From Gammaproteobacteria bacterium (GTDB taxonomy: Bacteria; Pseudomonadota; Gammaproteobacteria; JAABTG01), in assembly GCA_034522055.1 (NCBI GenBank), contig JAXHLS010000002.1, forward strand, positions 868,001 to 932,000: DNA of 64,000 nucleotides, in the 5' to 3' direction. The notes under the pieces were generated by a model, which did no database searches, was not told the DNA's origin, and was given only the letters and a program-made list of their open reading frames with translations. A program made the position numbers and the translations under genes. Below, in pieces: positions 49,592-58,625 of this stretch. Position 1 is the first letter of the stretch, and every line of letters starts with the position of its first letter.

Positions 49592-50591
49592 GGGTAGACC
49601 CGTCCTGGTGCGAGCCGTCGGCCCAGGTGCGCCGGTTGATGGCATAGTCCGAGATGTGGCCCTTGAAGGGCAGGCTCAAAAGACCCGGCAGCCAGCTCAC
49701 CTGACGGGGCTCGCGATAGCTGCGGATGCCGATGGTCATGTCCAGGTGGCCGGCCCGGGGCTGGTCACGGTAGGTGCCGAACAGGCGGTCCCACCACGGC
49801 AGGTTGAAGCCGAAGTTGGAGTTGGTTTCGTCGTCCTCCGTGGAGTGGTGGACCCGGTGCATGTCGGGGGTGACCACCACCCAACGCAGCGCCCGGTCGA
49901 GGCCCAGGGGCAGGCGGATGTTGCCGTGGTTGAACATCGCCGTGCCGTTCAGCAGCACCTCGAAGATCACCACCGCCACCACGGGCGGCCCCAGCACCAC
50001 GATGGTGGCGAACTTGATGAGCATGGAGAGGATGATCTCGATGGGATGGAAGCGCGCGCCGGTGGTGACGTCGAAGTCGGGATCCGCGTGGTGGACCCGG
50101 TGCAGCCGCCACAGGGCGGGCACTGCGTGGACCAGCACATGCTGCAGGTAGATGACGAAATCGAGGGCGATCACCGCCACCACCACCGCCAGCCAGTAGG
50201 GGATCTCGAAGCTGTTCAGCAGCCCCCAGCCCTGGGCCTGGGCCGCCACCGCCATGCCCACCGCCGCCGCGGGGAACAGCAGGCGCAGCAACACCGTATT
50301 GAGCACCACCAGGCCCAGGTTGTTGGTCCAGCGCACGGCCCGGCTCAGGGTCCGGGGCCGGCGCGGCGCCCACACCTCCCACAGGGCGATGGCGGCGAAG
50401 ATGCCGAAGAAAAAAACCAGCCTGATGGCGACCTCGTAGTCCAGGATCAGGCCATCCAGGGTCACACCGCCCTCGCTGGCCGCCGTGGCCGAACGTATGA
50501 AGACATCGCCCCAGGAACGCAACAGTTCCCCGAGGTAGAGAAAGGTCTCGTCAATGACGCCCCCGGGGGGCGCCGTACTCTCTGGTGACAT
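49581..50591 (-). CDS. Sterol desaturase / fatty acid hydroxylase superfamily protein
   Basis: This 336-residue protein has at least four hydrophobic helices and the histidine clusters of the membrane diiron family: HVLVHAVPALWRLHRVHHAD, then NHGN and HRVHHSTEDDE. It would hydroxylate or desaturate a lipid at the cytoplasmic membrane. ATG 50591 lies about nine bases after GGAGG; ATGs at 50600 and 50615 are less well placed. The substrate is unknown. Confidence 0.88.
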   Translation of the reverse strand: MSPESTAPPGGVIDETFLYLGELLRSWGDVFIRSATAASEGGVTLDGLILDYEVAIRLVFFFGIFAAIALWEVWAPRRPRTLSRAVRWTNNLGLVVLNTVLLRLLFPAAAVGMAVAAQAQGWGLLNSFEIPYWLAVVVAVIALDFVIYLQHVLVHAVPALWRLHRVHHADPDFDVTTGARFHPIEIILSMLIKFATIVVLGPPVVAVVIFEVLLNGTAMFNHGNIRLPLGLDRALRWVVVTPDMHRVHHSTEDDETNSNFGFNLPWWDRLFGTYRDQPRAGHLDMTIGIRSYREPRQVSWLPGLLSLPFKGHISDYAINRRTWADGSHQDGSTHGV

Positions 50592-51125
50592 GCCGGGCAT
50601 CCTCCAAACCGTCATTGTTATTCAAGAACTATGTTGAATAGTTGATATGACTGTCTGGCCCATGTCAACCCCCCACAGCAAACCCGATCCGACCTCCCGT
50701 CTTCACCCTGCCCCACCGACCCCGCGCCCACCCCTCCCCCGTCCCGGGCCCGACCCGGTGTCCAGAGCGGCGGAATGACAACAGACAGCGAAAATCAAAA
50801 GCGGTAACCACGAAATACACGAAAAAACCGAAAACAGCTGATTACGAGTTGTGACCAAGGCCCGATGGGCTCCATGGCGTTTGTAGTCGACCTGGACGGG
50901 CCAAAGTGACCTCCGTTTCTTTCGCGTATTTCGTAGTAAAAAAAAACCATTAACCACGAAAGGCGCGAAAGGATGCTGATTGTAGGTGAGGTCCGGGTTG
51001 GCGCCCGGAAAGACTCCGGGGTGTTTTGCCTATTGTCTCTTTTACTTTCGTATCTTTCGCGTGTTTCGTGGTTAAAAACAAGACCGGGGTAACAGGGATG
51101 GGCGGAGATACGGGCGATAGCGGGC
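50592..51125. repeat. Gene-free stretch with two inverted CGAAAG-type repeat pairs
   Basis: ACCACGAAATACACGAAAAA (50806 on) faces TTTCGCGTATTTCGTAGT (about 50920-50937), and TTAACCACGAAAGGCGCGAA (50950 on) faces TTTCGCGTGTTTCGTGGTTA (about 51055-51074). Both pairs belong to the same repeat family as 6571-6852. No gene is seen. Confidence 0.75.
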
Positions 51126-51914
51126 TCAGGGGTCTTGGAGGCGGAGTTCGAACAGGCGGGGCCACAGTTTGCCGGTGACCAGCAGGTGGCCGCTGGGGTG
51201 TTGGAAGGCGACACCGTTGGCCACGGCCTCGGTGGCCAGGGGCGGCATGGCACGGCGCAGGAGTGACAGATCCAGCATCCCGGTGACGCGGCCGCTGGTG
51301 GCGTCGATGCGGGCGATGCAGTCGGTAGGCCAGACGTTGGCGTAGAGGGTGCCGGCGACGTATTCCAGTTCGTTCAGGCCCTGGAGGGGCCGGCCGTCCA
51401 GGTGCACCGCCAGGCGGCGCACCAGCGAAAAATCGTCGGGGTCGCGAAGGGCCAGTTCGTGGGAGCCGTCGCTCGTGATGAGGTGCTCGCCGTCGTGGCT
51501 GAGGCCCCAGCCCTCCCCCTCGTAGGCGTGGACGGCCATGGGCTCCAGTTCCGGCAGGCGGTAGACCCGGGCCTCACCCGCCTTCCAGGTGAGTTGGTAT
51601 ACCCGTTCTCCCAGGGCCGTGACGCCCTCGCCGAAGTGGTGATGGGCGAGGGGTATCCGCACCAGCGCCTCGTCCCCGGGGAAGGTGCGGGCCGTGAGCA
51701 GGGAGCGGCCGTAGCGCCCCGTGCCTTCCAGCAGGGTCCCGTCATCGGTGAAGGCGAGGCCCTGGGTGAAGAAGGTGGGATCGTGGTCGTGGTGGGCCAC
51801 CACCTCGTAGGCCACGGCGGGGGCGGAGCAGGAGGCGGCGCCGCTGTTTGCGGGTCCCAGCAGCAGGAGCAGAAAGAAGGCCAGGCGGCGCGCCAGGCAT
51901 CGGACGGCGCCCAT
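51126..51914 (-). CDS. Glutamine cyclotransferase (glutaminyl-peptide cyclotransferase)
   Basis: The 262-residue exported protein has a signal peptide (hydrophobic FFLLLLLGPA) and a beta-propeller with the family hallmarks YEVVAHHDHDPTFFTQGLAF, YQLTWKAGE, GWGLSHDGEHLI and LNELEYVAGTLYANVW. It catalyses formation of N-terminal pyroglutamate in peptides; in bacteria the role is unknown. It stands alone between a repeat-rich gap and the aldehyde dehydrogenase gene. Confidence 0.88.
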   Translation of the reverse strand: MGAVRCLARRLAFFLLLLLGPANSGAASCSAPAVAYEVVAHHDHDPTFFTQGLAFTDDGTLLEGTGRYGRSLLTARTFPGDEALVRIPLAHHHFGEGVTALGERVYQLTWKAGEARVYRLPELEPMAVHAYEGEGWGLSHDGEHLITSDGSHELALRDPDDFSLVRRLAVHLDGRPLQGLNELEYVAGTLYANVWPTDCIARIDATSGRVTGMLDLSLLRRAMPPLATEAVANGVAFQHPSGHLLVTGKLWPRLFELRLQDP

Positions 51915-52084
51915 GGCAGCACCTTTCAGTTGGATGCCCCCCGGGCAATGGTTGCGGCCGGCGTGGTGGCGGAGCGTGGGTTGGGCTCCGGGAAGAGCTG
52001 GTCCAGGGGCAGGGAGAGGCCGTTGTCCTGGACGATGCGGGCATGGAAACGACGCAATGTAGAGAGAAGGATTTCCTCTCGCCA

Positions 52085-52110
52085 TTCGTGCTTCGCGACT
52101 TTCACGTTAA
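52085..52110. repeat. 26-bp repeat shared with 56171-56196
   Basis: TTCGTGCTTCGCGACTTTCA followed by CGTTAA is identical to bases 56171-56196. It lies 3' of the aldehyde dehydrogenase gene, reaching its last codons, and probably marks the end of a dispersed element. Confidence 0.7.
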
Positions 52111-53546
52111 AGAGCAGGGGACCGGATGACCATCATCTTTTCCACCGTCATGTCACGGTAGGTATAGGGGATACCGCCCACCCCCAGGCCGGACTGGCGC
52201 AGCCCGGCGAAGGGCATCCAGTCCACCCGGAAGGCGGTATGGTCGTTGATCATCACGGCGCTGGCGTCGAGGCCCCCGTAGGCCGCCATGGCGGTATCGA
52301 TGTCCCGGGTGAACACCGCAGCCTGGAAGGCGAAGGGCAGGTCGTTGGCCGTGGTCATGGCCTGTTCCAGGTCCCGGTAGGGGTAAATGGCGATCACCGG
52401 CCCGAAGATCTCCTCGCGGCTCAGGCGGGCGGAGGGGTCGGGGCCGGCGACGATGGTGGGCGCGAAGCAGGTGTCCGACAATCGGTCCCCGCCGGTGGCG
52501 ATGGTACCGCCGCCCGCCGCCGCCTCCCTGACCCACTCCTCCACGCGGTCCACCTCCGCCGGACGGATGAGGGGCCCGATATCGGTGTCCTCGCGGGTGG
52601 GGTCACCCACCACCATGGCCGCCGCCTCGGCCGCCAGCCCAGCCACGACGCCATCGAAGATGGACTCGTGGGCATACACCCGCTGCACCGACACGCAAAC
52701 CTGGCCGGCATGGTAGAGGCCGGCCTTGGCCACCAGGGGCAGGGCGTCGTCGAGATCGGCGTCGGCGGCGATGATGACGGGGGCGGCGCCGCCATGCTCG
52801 AGGGCGCAGCGGGTGCCCGGGGCCAGCCGGGAGCGCAGGGTCCAGCCCACCCGGCCACTGCCGATGAAGGACAGGAAACCGACCCGCGGATCCGTCGCCA
52901 GACCCTCGGCCAGGGCGGTGTCGTCCACCACCAGGGCCTGACACCAGGCCTCGGGCAGGCCCGCCTGCCGCAGCAGGGTGACGAGGCGCATGCACGACAG
53001 GGGCGTGTCCTCGGCGGGTTTGACGATCACCGGGCAGCCGGCGGCGATGGCCGGCCCCACCTGGTGGACGATGAGGTTCAGGGGGTGATTGAAGGCGGAG
53101 ATGGCCACCACCACGCCCATGGGCTCGCGATGGGTGAAGGCGAGGCGCCCGGCCGAGGCGGCGTCGATGCCCATGGGCACCTCGCCGCCGCCCTCGTGGC
53201 GCAACAGCTCGGTGCAGTTCTTCATGCCGTCGATGGCCCGCGCCACCTCCACCCGGGAATCCGCCAAGGGCTTGCCACCCTCCCGGGCCGCCTCCAGGGC
53301 CAGGGTCTCGGCGGCAGCGGTCATGAGGGCCGCGGTCTTTTCCAACACCGCCATGCGCCGGGCCCCGGACAACCAGCCGGCGCGGTCCCGGTAGCGGGCA
53401 TGGGCGGTGGCCAGGGCCCGTTCCACGTCGGCGGCGCCGGCGGTGGTGACGCTGCCGATGGGACTGCCGTCGTAGGGCGCCGTGACTTCCAGCAGCCCGC
53501 CGTTGCCGGTGGCGCCGGGGACGAGGATATCGAAGTGTTCACTCAT
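52107..53546 (-). CDS. NAD(P)-dependent aldehyde dehydrogenase
   Basis: This 479-residue protein has the ALDH fold with SAFNHPLNLIVHQVGPAIA, FIGSGRVGW, the catalytic Glu region LEHGGAAPVII and the catalytic cysteine in HAGQVCVSVQRV, followed by EEIFGPVIAIYPY. It oxidises an aldehyde to the acid. It is 44 bases downstream of an acetolactate-synthase-like gene on the same strand, a pairing that recurs in bacteria; the shared substrate is unknown. Confidence 0.9.
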   Translation of the reverse strand: MSEHFDILVPGATGNGGLLEVTAPYDGSPIGSVTTAGAADVERALATAHARYRDRAGWLSGARRMAVLEKTAALMTAAAETLALEAAREGGKPLADSRVEVARAIDGMKNCTELLRHEGGGEVPMGIDAASAGRLAFTHREPMGVVVAISAFNHPLNLIVHQVGPAIAAGCPVIVKPAEDTPLSCMRLVTLLRQAGLPEAWCQALVVDDTALAEGLATDPRVGFLSFIGSGRVGWTLRSRLAPGTRCALEHGGAAPVIIAADADLDDALPLVAKAGLYHAGQVCVSVQRVYAHESIFDGVVAGLAAEAAAMVVGDPTREDTDIGPLIRPAEVDRVEEWVREAAAGGGTIATGGDRLSDTCFAPTIVAGPDPSARLSREEIFGPVIAIYPYRDLEQAMTTANDLPFAFQAAVFTRDIDTAMAAYGGLDASAVMINDHTAFRVDWMPFAGLRQSGLGVGGIPYTYRDMTVEKMMVIRSPAL

Positions 53547-53590
53547 GGGAGGTTCCTGTGGATCATGTGGTTGACGGTGCCGAGTGGCTC

Positions 53591-55222
53591 TCAGGTGGGG
53601 CACACCAGCTCGCCCAGCCTCTGGGTCAGCTTCATGTTTTCGCGGTAGTCCACCGGGCAGTCGATGACGGACACGGTATCGTCCGCCAGAGCCGTCTCCA
53701 GGATGGGCTTGAGTTCATCCACGCAGCCCACCCGGTAGCCCTTGGCACCGAAGCTCTCGGCGTACTTCACGAAGTCCGGATTGCCGAAGTCGATGTGGCT
53801 GCTGCGGCCGAAGGCCTTGAGCTGGTGCCACTCGATGAGGCCGTATTTGGCGTCGCTCCAGATGAGGATGACGAAGGGGACGCCCACCCGCAGCGCGGTC
53901 TCCATCTCCTGGCTGTTCATGAGAAAGCCGGCGTCGCCCGTCAAGGCCACCACCCGCCGCGACGGATCGGCAAGGCGGGCCGCCAGGGCGCCGGGCACGG
54001 CGATGCCCATGGAGGCGAAGCCGTTGGAGATGATGCAGGTGTTGGGGACCTCGGCCTGGTAGCTGCGGGCCACCCACATCTTGTGGGCCCCGACGTCGGA
54101 GATGAGCACGTCCCGCGGCCCCAGCACCTGGCGCAGGTCCCACAGGATCTTCTGGGGCTTGATGGGAAAGCCCGAGTCATGGGCGAACTCCTCCATCTCC
54201 CTCACGATGACCTGCCGCAGGCCGCTGATGGCAGGTTCCGGGCGGGGCGCCATCTCCTCGACGATCCCCGTGAGGGCGGCGGAGATACTGCCCACCAGGC
54301 CGCTGGCGACGATGTAATGCTCGTCCACCTCCGCCGCCTCCGTGTCGATGTGGACGATCTGCTTGTCCTTGCCCATATGCCAGCGGCTGGGATGATATTC
54401 CACCATGTCGTAGCCCACGCACAGGATGAGGTCGGCGCGGTCGAAACCGCAGTTCACGTAGTCCTTGGAGCCCAGCCCCACCGCCCCCAGGGCCAGGGGA
54501 TGGGAAAAGGGGATCACTCCCTTGGCCATGAAGGTGGTGGCGATGGGGATGCGCAGGTGCTCGGCGAACTGCACGAGCTGCTCGCTGGCGCCGGCGCGGA
54601 TGACGCCGTTGCCGGCCATGATAATGGGGAAGCGGGCATCGCGGATGAGGCTCGCCGCCTGGGCGATCTTCTGGCGCGGCGGGTGGGGCATGGCGGGGCT
54701 CTGCACCTTGAGGGGCGCACCCTCCACGTCCATCTTGGCGATGTTCTCGGGGAAGTCCATGAAGGCGCAGCCGGGCTTCTCCGCCTGGGCCACCTTGAAG
54801 GCCTTGCGCACCACCTCGGGGATGATCTCCGGCTCCCGCAGCTGGGTGGCGTACTTGGTGATGGGCTCGAACATGTTCACCAGGTCCAGGATCTGGTGGC
54901 TCTCCTTGTGCAGGCGCGTGGTGGCCCCCTGGCCGGCGATAGCCACCAGGGGCGCGCGATCCATGTTGGCATCCGCCACCCCCGTGATGAGGTTGGTGGC
55001 CCCGGGCCCGAGGGTGGACAGGCAGACCCCGGCGCGCCCGGTGAGACGGCCGTAGACATCGGCCATGAAGGCCGCCCCCTGCTCGTGGCGGGTGGTGATG
55101 AAGCGCAGGGGGCTGTCCAGCAGGGCGTCCATCACGTCCACGTTCTCTTCCCCGGGGATGCCGAAGACGTATTCCGTGCCTTCGTTCTCGATACAGCGGA
55201 TGAAGAGTTCGGCGGCTTTCAT
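53591..55222 (-). CDS. Acetolactate synthase large-subunit-like TPP enzyme
   Basis: The 543-residue protein has the TPP-enzyme layout: FGIPGEENVDVMDALLD, the catalytic Glu in TTRHEQGAAFMAD, LSTLGPGATNLI, a central FAD/dead-domain region, and the TPP-binding LTGDAGFLMNSQEMETA with a metal-binding Asn. No regulatory small subunit is nearby, and the length and pairing with aldehyde dehydrogenase suggest a catabolic AlsS-type or related decarboxylase such as a 2-oxoacid lyase. Precise substrate is uncertain. Confidence 0.85.
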   Translation of the reverse strand: MKAAELFIRCIENEGTEYVFGIPGEENVDVMDALLDSPLRFITTRHEQGAAFMADVYGRLTGRAGVCLSTLGPGATNLITGVADANMDRAPLVAIAGQGATTRLHKESHQILDLVNMFEPITKYATQLREPEIIPEVVRKAFKVAQAEKPGCAFMDFPENIAKMDVEGAPLKVQSPAMPHPPRQKIAQAASLIRDARFPIIMAGNGVIRAGASEQLVQFAEHLRIPIATTFMAKGVIPFSHPLALGAVGLGSKDYVNCGFDRADLILCVGYDMVEYHPSRWHMGKDKQIVHIDTEAAEVDEHYIVASGLVGSISAALTGIVEEMAPRPEPAISGLRQVIVREMEEFAHDSGFPIKPQKILWDLRQVLGPRDVLISDVGAHKMWVARSYQAEVPNTCIISNGFASMGIAVPGALAARLADPSRRVVALTGDAGFLMNSQEMETALRVGVPFVILIWSDAKYGLIEWHQLKAFGRSSHIDFGNPDFVKYAESFGAKGYRVGCVDELKPILETALADDTVSVIDCPVDYRENMKLTQRLGELVCPT

Positions 55223-55345
55223 GAGGGGGGCTCCTGGGGATTCATGGACACGGCGACGGCCGCAAAGGTTGCCGGACCAGGCTTCGGAGGCCCGGCCGAC
55301 AGTCTCACCCTAGCAACATGGCAGGAAACTTTTACCCGCGTCGGG

Positions 55346-55969
55346 TCAGGTATTGTCCCGAAAGCCCCGGTGGATCCAGTGGTCCACGCTGAGCCAGCGG
55401 CCGGCGCCGACGAAGAACAACGCCAGCAGCATGACGAAGTAGGTGACCGCCCACTCGATGCCGTTGTTGGAGATGACGAAGCTGCCGCTGCCCGTCAGCC
55501 AGTCGTAGTTGCCATGCTCCTGCAGGATGGACTTGGCGGCATCCAGGCGTTCCATGGCACCGTCGATATCGGCGGGTGGAAAGGGGCTCATGGGATCGGC
55601 CACCGCCTGCCAGCCGTTCTCCCAGTGCACGGAGAAGGTCGCCACCAGCATCTGGACCATGAGGGGGATGCTCACCCAGCGCACGGCCAGCCCCAGCAGC
55701 AGCAGGACCGCGCCGATGATCTCGGTGTAGGTGGCCAGCCAGGCCATCAATTCCGGCGCCGGCAGGCCCAGACCCCAGTCGGGGTTGCCGAACCAGGAGA
55801 CGATATCCGGGCTGGGCGCCAGGGAGTCCGCCCCCAGCTTGTTGGTCCCCGCGACCCAGAACACCGGAGCCAGATAGAGCCGCAGGGCCAGAGGTCCGAG
55901 GAAATCCACGGCCCGCAGGGCGTCCAGTACATCCTGCAGGCGGTTCAGCATATTGACGATGATTTGCAT
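55346..55969 (-). CDS. hvfD: DoxX-family membrane protein, probable HvfD
   Basis: This 207-residue protein has four hydrophobic helices with LRLYLAPVFWVAGTNKL and WLATYTEIIGAVLLLLGL, the DoxX fold. DoxX proteins are often redox or quinone linked. Bufferin loci carry hvfABC and a DoxX gene, and this one is downstream of hvfC on the same strand, so it is the probable hvfD. A 311-bp gap with a dispersed repeat separates it from hvfC, which is unusual for an operon and may be an insertion. Confidence 0.8.
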   Translation of the reverse strand: MQIIVNMLNRLQDVLDALRAVDFLGPLALRLYLAPVFWVAGTNKLGADSLAPSPDIVSWFGNPDWGLGLPAPELMAWLATYTEIIGAVLLLLGLAVRWVSIPLMVQMLVATFSVHWENGWQAVADPMSPFPPADIDGAMERLDAAKSILQEHGNYDWLTGSGSFVISNNGIEWAVTYFVMLLALFFVGAGRWLSVDHWIHRGFRDNT

Positions 55970-56280
55970 GGGGGCTCCCGACGTTATGTGCGATGTTAAC
56001 TCTCATGGCGATACGCGCCACCCGAAATGATGAAAGAGGAGCGCGTATCGCCATGTTCGTTTCCTCACCCCATCCCTGTACTCCGGGCATCCTGCCCTTC
56101 GCCCTGCGGGCCGCGCCAAGGCGCGTTCAAATCCGTTCCCGACGGATTTGTCCCAGAGGGAGAGGGGGAGTTCGTGCTTCGCGACTTTCACGTTAAGTCA
56201 AAGCAAGGACCGGCAGAATAAACGCGGCATTACACCCATCAGGGCCGGGGCTATGGATGGCCGCCGGCGGGCGGGCCGCG
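55970..56280. repeat. Gap between hvfC and hvfD containing a dispersed repeat
   Basis: The 26-bp repeat TTCGTGCTTCGCGACTTTCA plus CGTTAA is at 56171-56196, preceded by TCAAATCCGTTCCCGACGGATTTG, whose outer arms CAAATCCGT and ACGGATTTG form a hairpin. No gene is seen. This block seems to have been inserted into a once tighter operon. Confidence 0.65.
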
Positions 56281-57069
56281 TCACGCGGCCGGTGGGCTCC
56301 CTGCGGGCGCCGTCCCCAGGACGATATCCCGGGCCTTGAGGTCCGTGAGGATCTGCACCCCGCCCTCCACCACCACCTGCGGGTCGGGATGGTTGAGTTC
56401 TCCGGCGATCTGCGCCAGGGCCTCCCTGCCCGTTGGGGGGGCATCGGCGTTCAGGAGTTCCAGGAGGCGGGCGGTGACGGCATTGAGTTCCAGGAAACCC
56501 ACGTGGTCGGCACGGTCGCGGTAGACCACCAGGTAGGTGGGCTGGGCGGGGGGTTCCTGGGGCTGGAAGTCGGTACCGAGGCGATGCACGGGGAAGCGAT
56601 AGGCCAGGGGCCAGGCCAGGGGGCTCAGCACAAGATGGCCGTCCAGCAGGTCGCCGTCCGCCCGGGCTGGGGTGTCGTCCACCTCCCGGGTGTCCACGGA
56701 CAGCGCCAGCTCCACCCATTCGTAGTGCGCCAGTTCCCCCAGGAAGGGCGGGTCGCCGGGAACCTCGCCGCGCTCCTCTTCCACGTATTTCAGGAACTCC
56801 TGGGGCATCTGCAGGAACAGGGGGGTATGGGCGCGGTGGGTGGCGAAGTACTCGCGCATGAGCCGGGCCCAGGCCGCGTCGCCGTAGATGTCGCGCAGTA
56901 CCGGAAAGGTGCCGGCCAGGAAACCGGACACGTTGTTGAAGAACAGTTCGCGGTAGATCCCCATGCGGCGGTCTTCCACGTCCGCCGGGCCGGGGTTGGC
57001 CTCGGGGTCGCGGATGTGGGCCGCGAAGGCGTACTGCCGGCGGATGAAGTCGGGTTGCTCAGCCGGCAT
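56281..57069 (-). CDS. hvfC: HvfC, DUF2063 RiPP maturation partner
   Basis: The 262-residue protein starts [20 protein letters not shown] and has [20 protein letters not shown] and [11 protein letters not shown], the DUF2063 family signature that binds the DUF692 enzyme and the precursor. It overlaps hvfB by 11 bases. With HvfB it should convert cysteines of the precursor peptide. The C-terminal part has [15 protein letters not shown], a winged-helix-like segment. Confidence 0.9.
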   Translation of the reverse strand: MPAEQPDFIRRQYAFAAHIRDPEANPGPADVEDRRMGIYRELFFNNVSGFLAGTFPVLRDIYGDAAWARLMREYFATHRAHTPLFLQMPQEFLKYVEEERGEVPGDPPFLGELAHYEWVELALSVDTREVDDTPARADGDLLDGHLVLSPLAWPLAYRFPVHRLGTDFQPQEPPAQPTYLVVYRDRADHVGFLELNAVTARLLELLNADAPPTGREALAQIAGELNHPDPQVVVEGGVQILTDLKARDIVLGTAPAGSPPAA

Positions 57070-57916
57070 GGCTGATGGCGGCGGGGAGCCGGGGTGCCTC
57101 CTCCTGGAGGCGGGTGATGGTGTCCACCTCCCGCAGCAGTTCGTCCACCGGGGGGATGTTGAAGTCCCGCTCCAGCAGGGTGGGCATGACGCCGAAGAAC
57201 TCGTAGGCGCGCTGCAACAGCGCCCATACCGGGTCGATGACGTCGGCGCCGTGGGTATCCACGATGAGGTCGTCCGCCTCCTTGTAGTGACCGGCCACGT
57301 GAACGTAGGACACCCGCTCCCCGGGCAGGGCCGCCAGAAAGGCGGCGGCATCGTAACCATGATTGACGCTGTTGACGTAGATGTTGTTGACGTCCAGCAG
57401 CAGGTCGCAGTCCGCCTCTTGGAGGACCGCGTTGATGAATTCTATCTCGTCCATCTCGCGCCCGGGGGCGGCGTAGTAGGAGACGTTCTCCACTGCGATG
57501 CGGCGCTCCAGGATATCCTGGGTGCGACGGATCCGGGACACCACGTGGCTGACGGCATCACCCGTGAAGGGGATGGGCATCAGATCGTAGAGGTGGCCGT
57601 CGTCGGCGCAGTAGGAGAGGTGTTCGGTAAAGGCCTTGAAGCCGTGGTCGTCCAAAAAATGCCTGAGACGATGCAGATAGGCCTCGTCGAGCGGCGCGGG
57701 GCCACCCAGATTGAGGGACAGACCGTGGGCCACGAAGTCATGACGCTCGGTGAATCTGCGCAGGCCGCGGCCCAGGGCCCCGCCCGCGCCCACCCAGTTG
57801 TCGGGGGCCACCTCGTAGAAGCCCACCTGGGCGGGGTTGCGATCTGCGAGCGGGTCCATGAGGGCCCGCCGCAGACCCAGACCGGCGCCATGAACGTGGT
57901 AACGTGGGTCGTTCAT
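57059..57916 (-). CDS. hvfB: HvfB, DUF692 multinuclear iron oxidative enzyme
   Basis: The 285-residue protein is a DUF692/MbnB-like TIM-barrel with metal-ligand segments [51 protein letters not shown] and DTHGADV. These enzymes use a di- or tri-iron site to convert cysteine in RiPP precursors to oxazolone/thioamide or, for bufferins, thiooxazole groups. It follows the precursor gene by 12 bases. Ligands appear intact. Confidence 0.92.
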   Translation of the reverse strand: MNDPRYHVHGAGLGLRRALMDPLADRNPAQVGFYEVAPDNWVGAGGALGRGLRRFTERHDFVAHGLSLNLGGPAPLDEAYLHRLRHFLDDHGFKAFTEHLSYCADDGHLYDLMPIPFTGDAVSHVVSRIRRTQDILERRIAVENVSYYAAPGREMDEIEFINAVLQEADCDLLLDVNNIYVNSVNHGYDAAAFLAALPGERVSYVHVAGHYKEADDLIVDTHGADVIDPVWALLQRAYEFFGVMPTLLERDFNIPPVDELLREVDTITRLQEEAPRLPAAISHAG

Positions 57917-57928
57917 GGCTCGGTCGTC

Positions 57929-58336
57929 TTACTTGCTACCGCCGCACTTGCCTTCGCCGCACTTGCCCTCACCTTCGGCCTTGGCGGGCTTCTCGCCACC
58001 ACACTTGCCTTCGCCGCACTTGCCCTCGGCCTTGGCGGGCTTCTCGCCGCCACACTTGCCTTCACCGCACTTGCCCTCGGCCTTGGCGGGCTTCTCGCCG
58101 CCACACTTGCCTTCGCCACACTTACCCTCGGACTTGGCCTCCTTCTTCTCGCCACCACACTTGCCTTCGCCGCACTTGCCCTCGTGGCTATCGGCCAGCT
58201 GCATGTAGCCGCCGGAAAGCTCGTTCATGGCGAAGGGGTTCTCCGCGGCGTTGGCCATGGGGGCGGCCGCCAGAGACGCCGCGAAGGCGGTACCGATGGC
58301 CAGGGCGAGGGGCTTCTTGCTGGTGTTGTCGCTCAT
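57929..58336 (-). CDS. hvfA: HvfA, bufferin-type RiPP precursor with ten EGKCG motifs
   Basis: The 135-residue protein has a cleavable signal peptide (LALAIGTAFAASLAAAPMANA) and then a low-complexity region with ten EGKCG motifs in five pairs, separated by GEKPAKA-type linkers. EGKCG is the bufferin core motif whose cysteines are modified by HvfB/HvfC into copper-binding groups exported to the periplasm. The pairs are encoded by near-identical 51-bp units. Ten is many compared with the few motifs I know from described members. It is the first gene of the operon. Confidence 0.92.
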   Translation of the reverse strand: MSDNTSKKPLALAIGTAFAASLAAAPMANAAENPFAMNELSGGYMQLADSHEGKCGEGKCGGEKKEAKSEGKCGEGKCGGEKPAKAEGKCGEGKCGGEKPAKAEGKCGEGKCGGEKPAKAEGEGKCGEGKCGGSK

Positions 58337-58625
58337 TGTGCTTCTCCTAAGAAAGTGATTTAAAACCTAAAAACATATACGGGATGCCGACGGCCTCGGA
58401 TGGTCGCGTTCGGTTCCCTGCATCAGACCGGGCACCCCGTCCGATTATTTCAGCGATAATTGGGGGCCAAGACCACCGGGCTCACTGAATATAACTCATT
58501 CTTGTTGTGTTTCATCCGTCGGCTACGCAAGTTCGGCAGGCCGCGGCCCCACGGGGAACCGGCGCCGAACAGTATAAGACCCTACGCGGGGCAGGATGTT
58601 CCGGATCAGTAAGGATCAGCAAGGA
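58337..58625. other. Gap between lysS and hvfA
   Basis: It holds the hvf promoter on the minus strand; AGGAG is present at 58342-58346 for hvfA and the region just upstream is AT-rich (ACCTAAAAACATATAC at 58364-58380). No clear sigma-factor box was identified. Near 58605-58630, AAGGATCAG occurs as a three-fold repeat abutting the lysS stop. Confidence 0.5.

Noticed and set aside
57940-58200. Possible CRISPR array in the regular repeats near 58 kb
   Set aside because: The units are in-frame EGKCG coding repeats of hvfA with no spacers, so it is a peptide-coding repeat.
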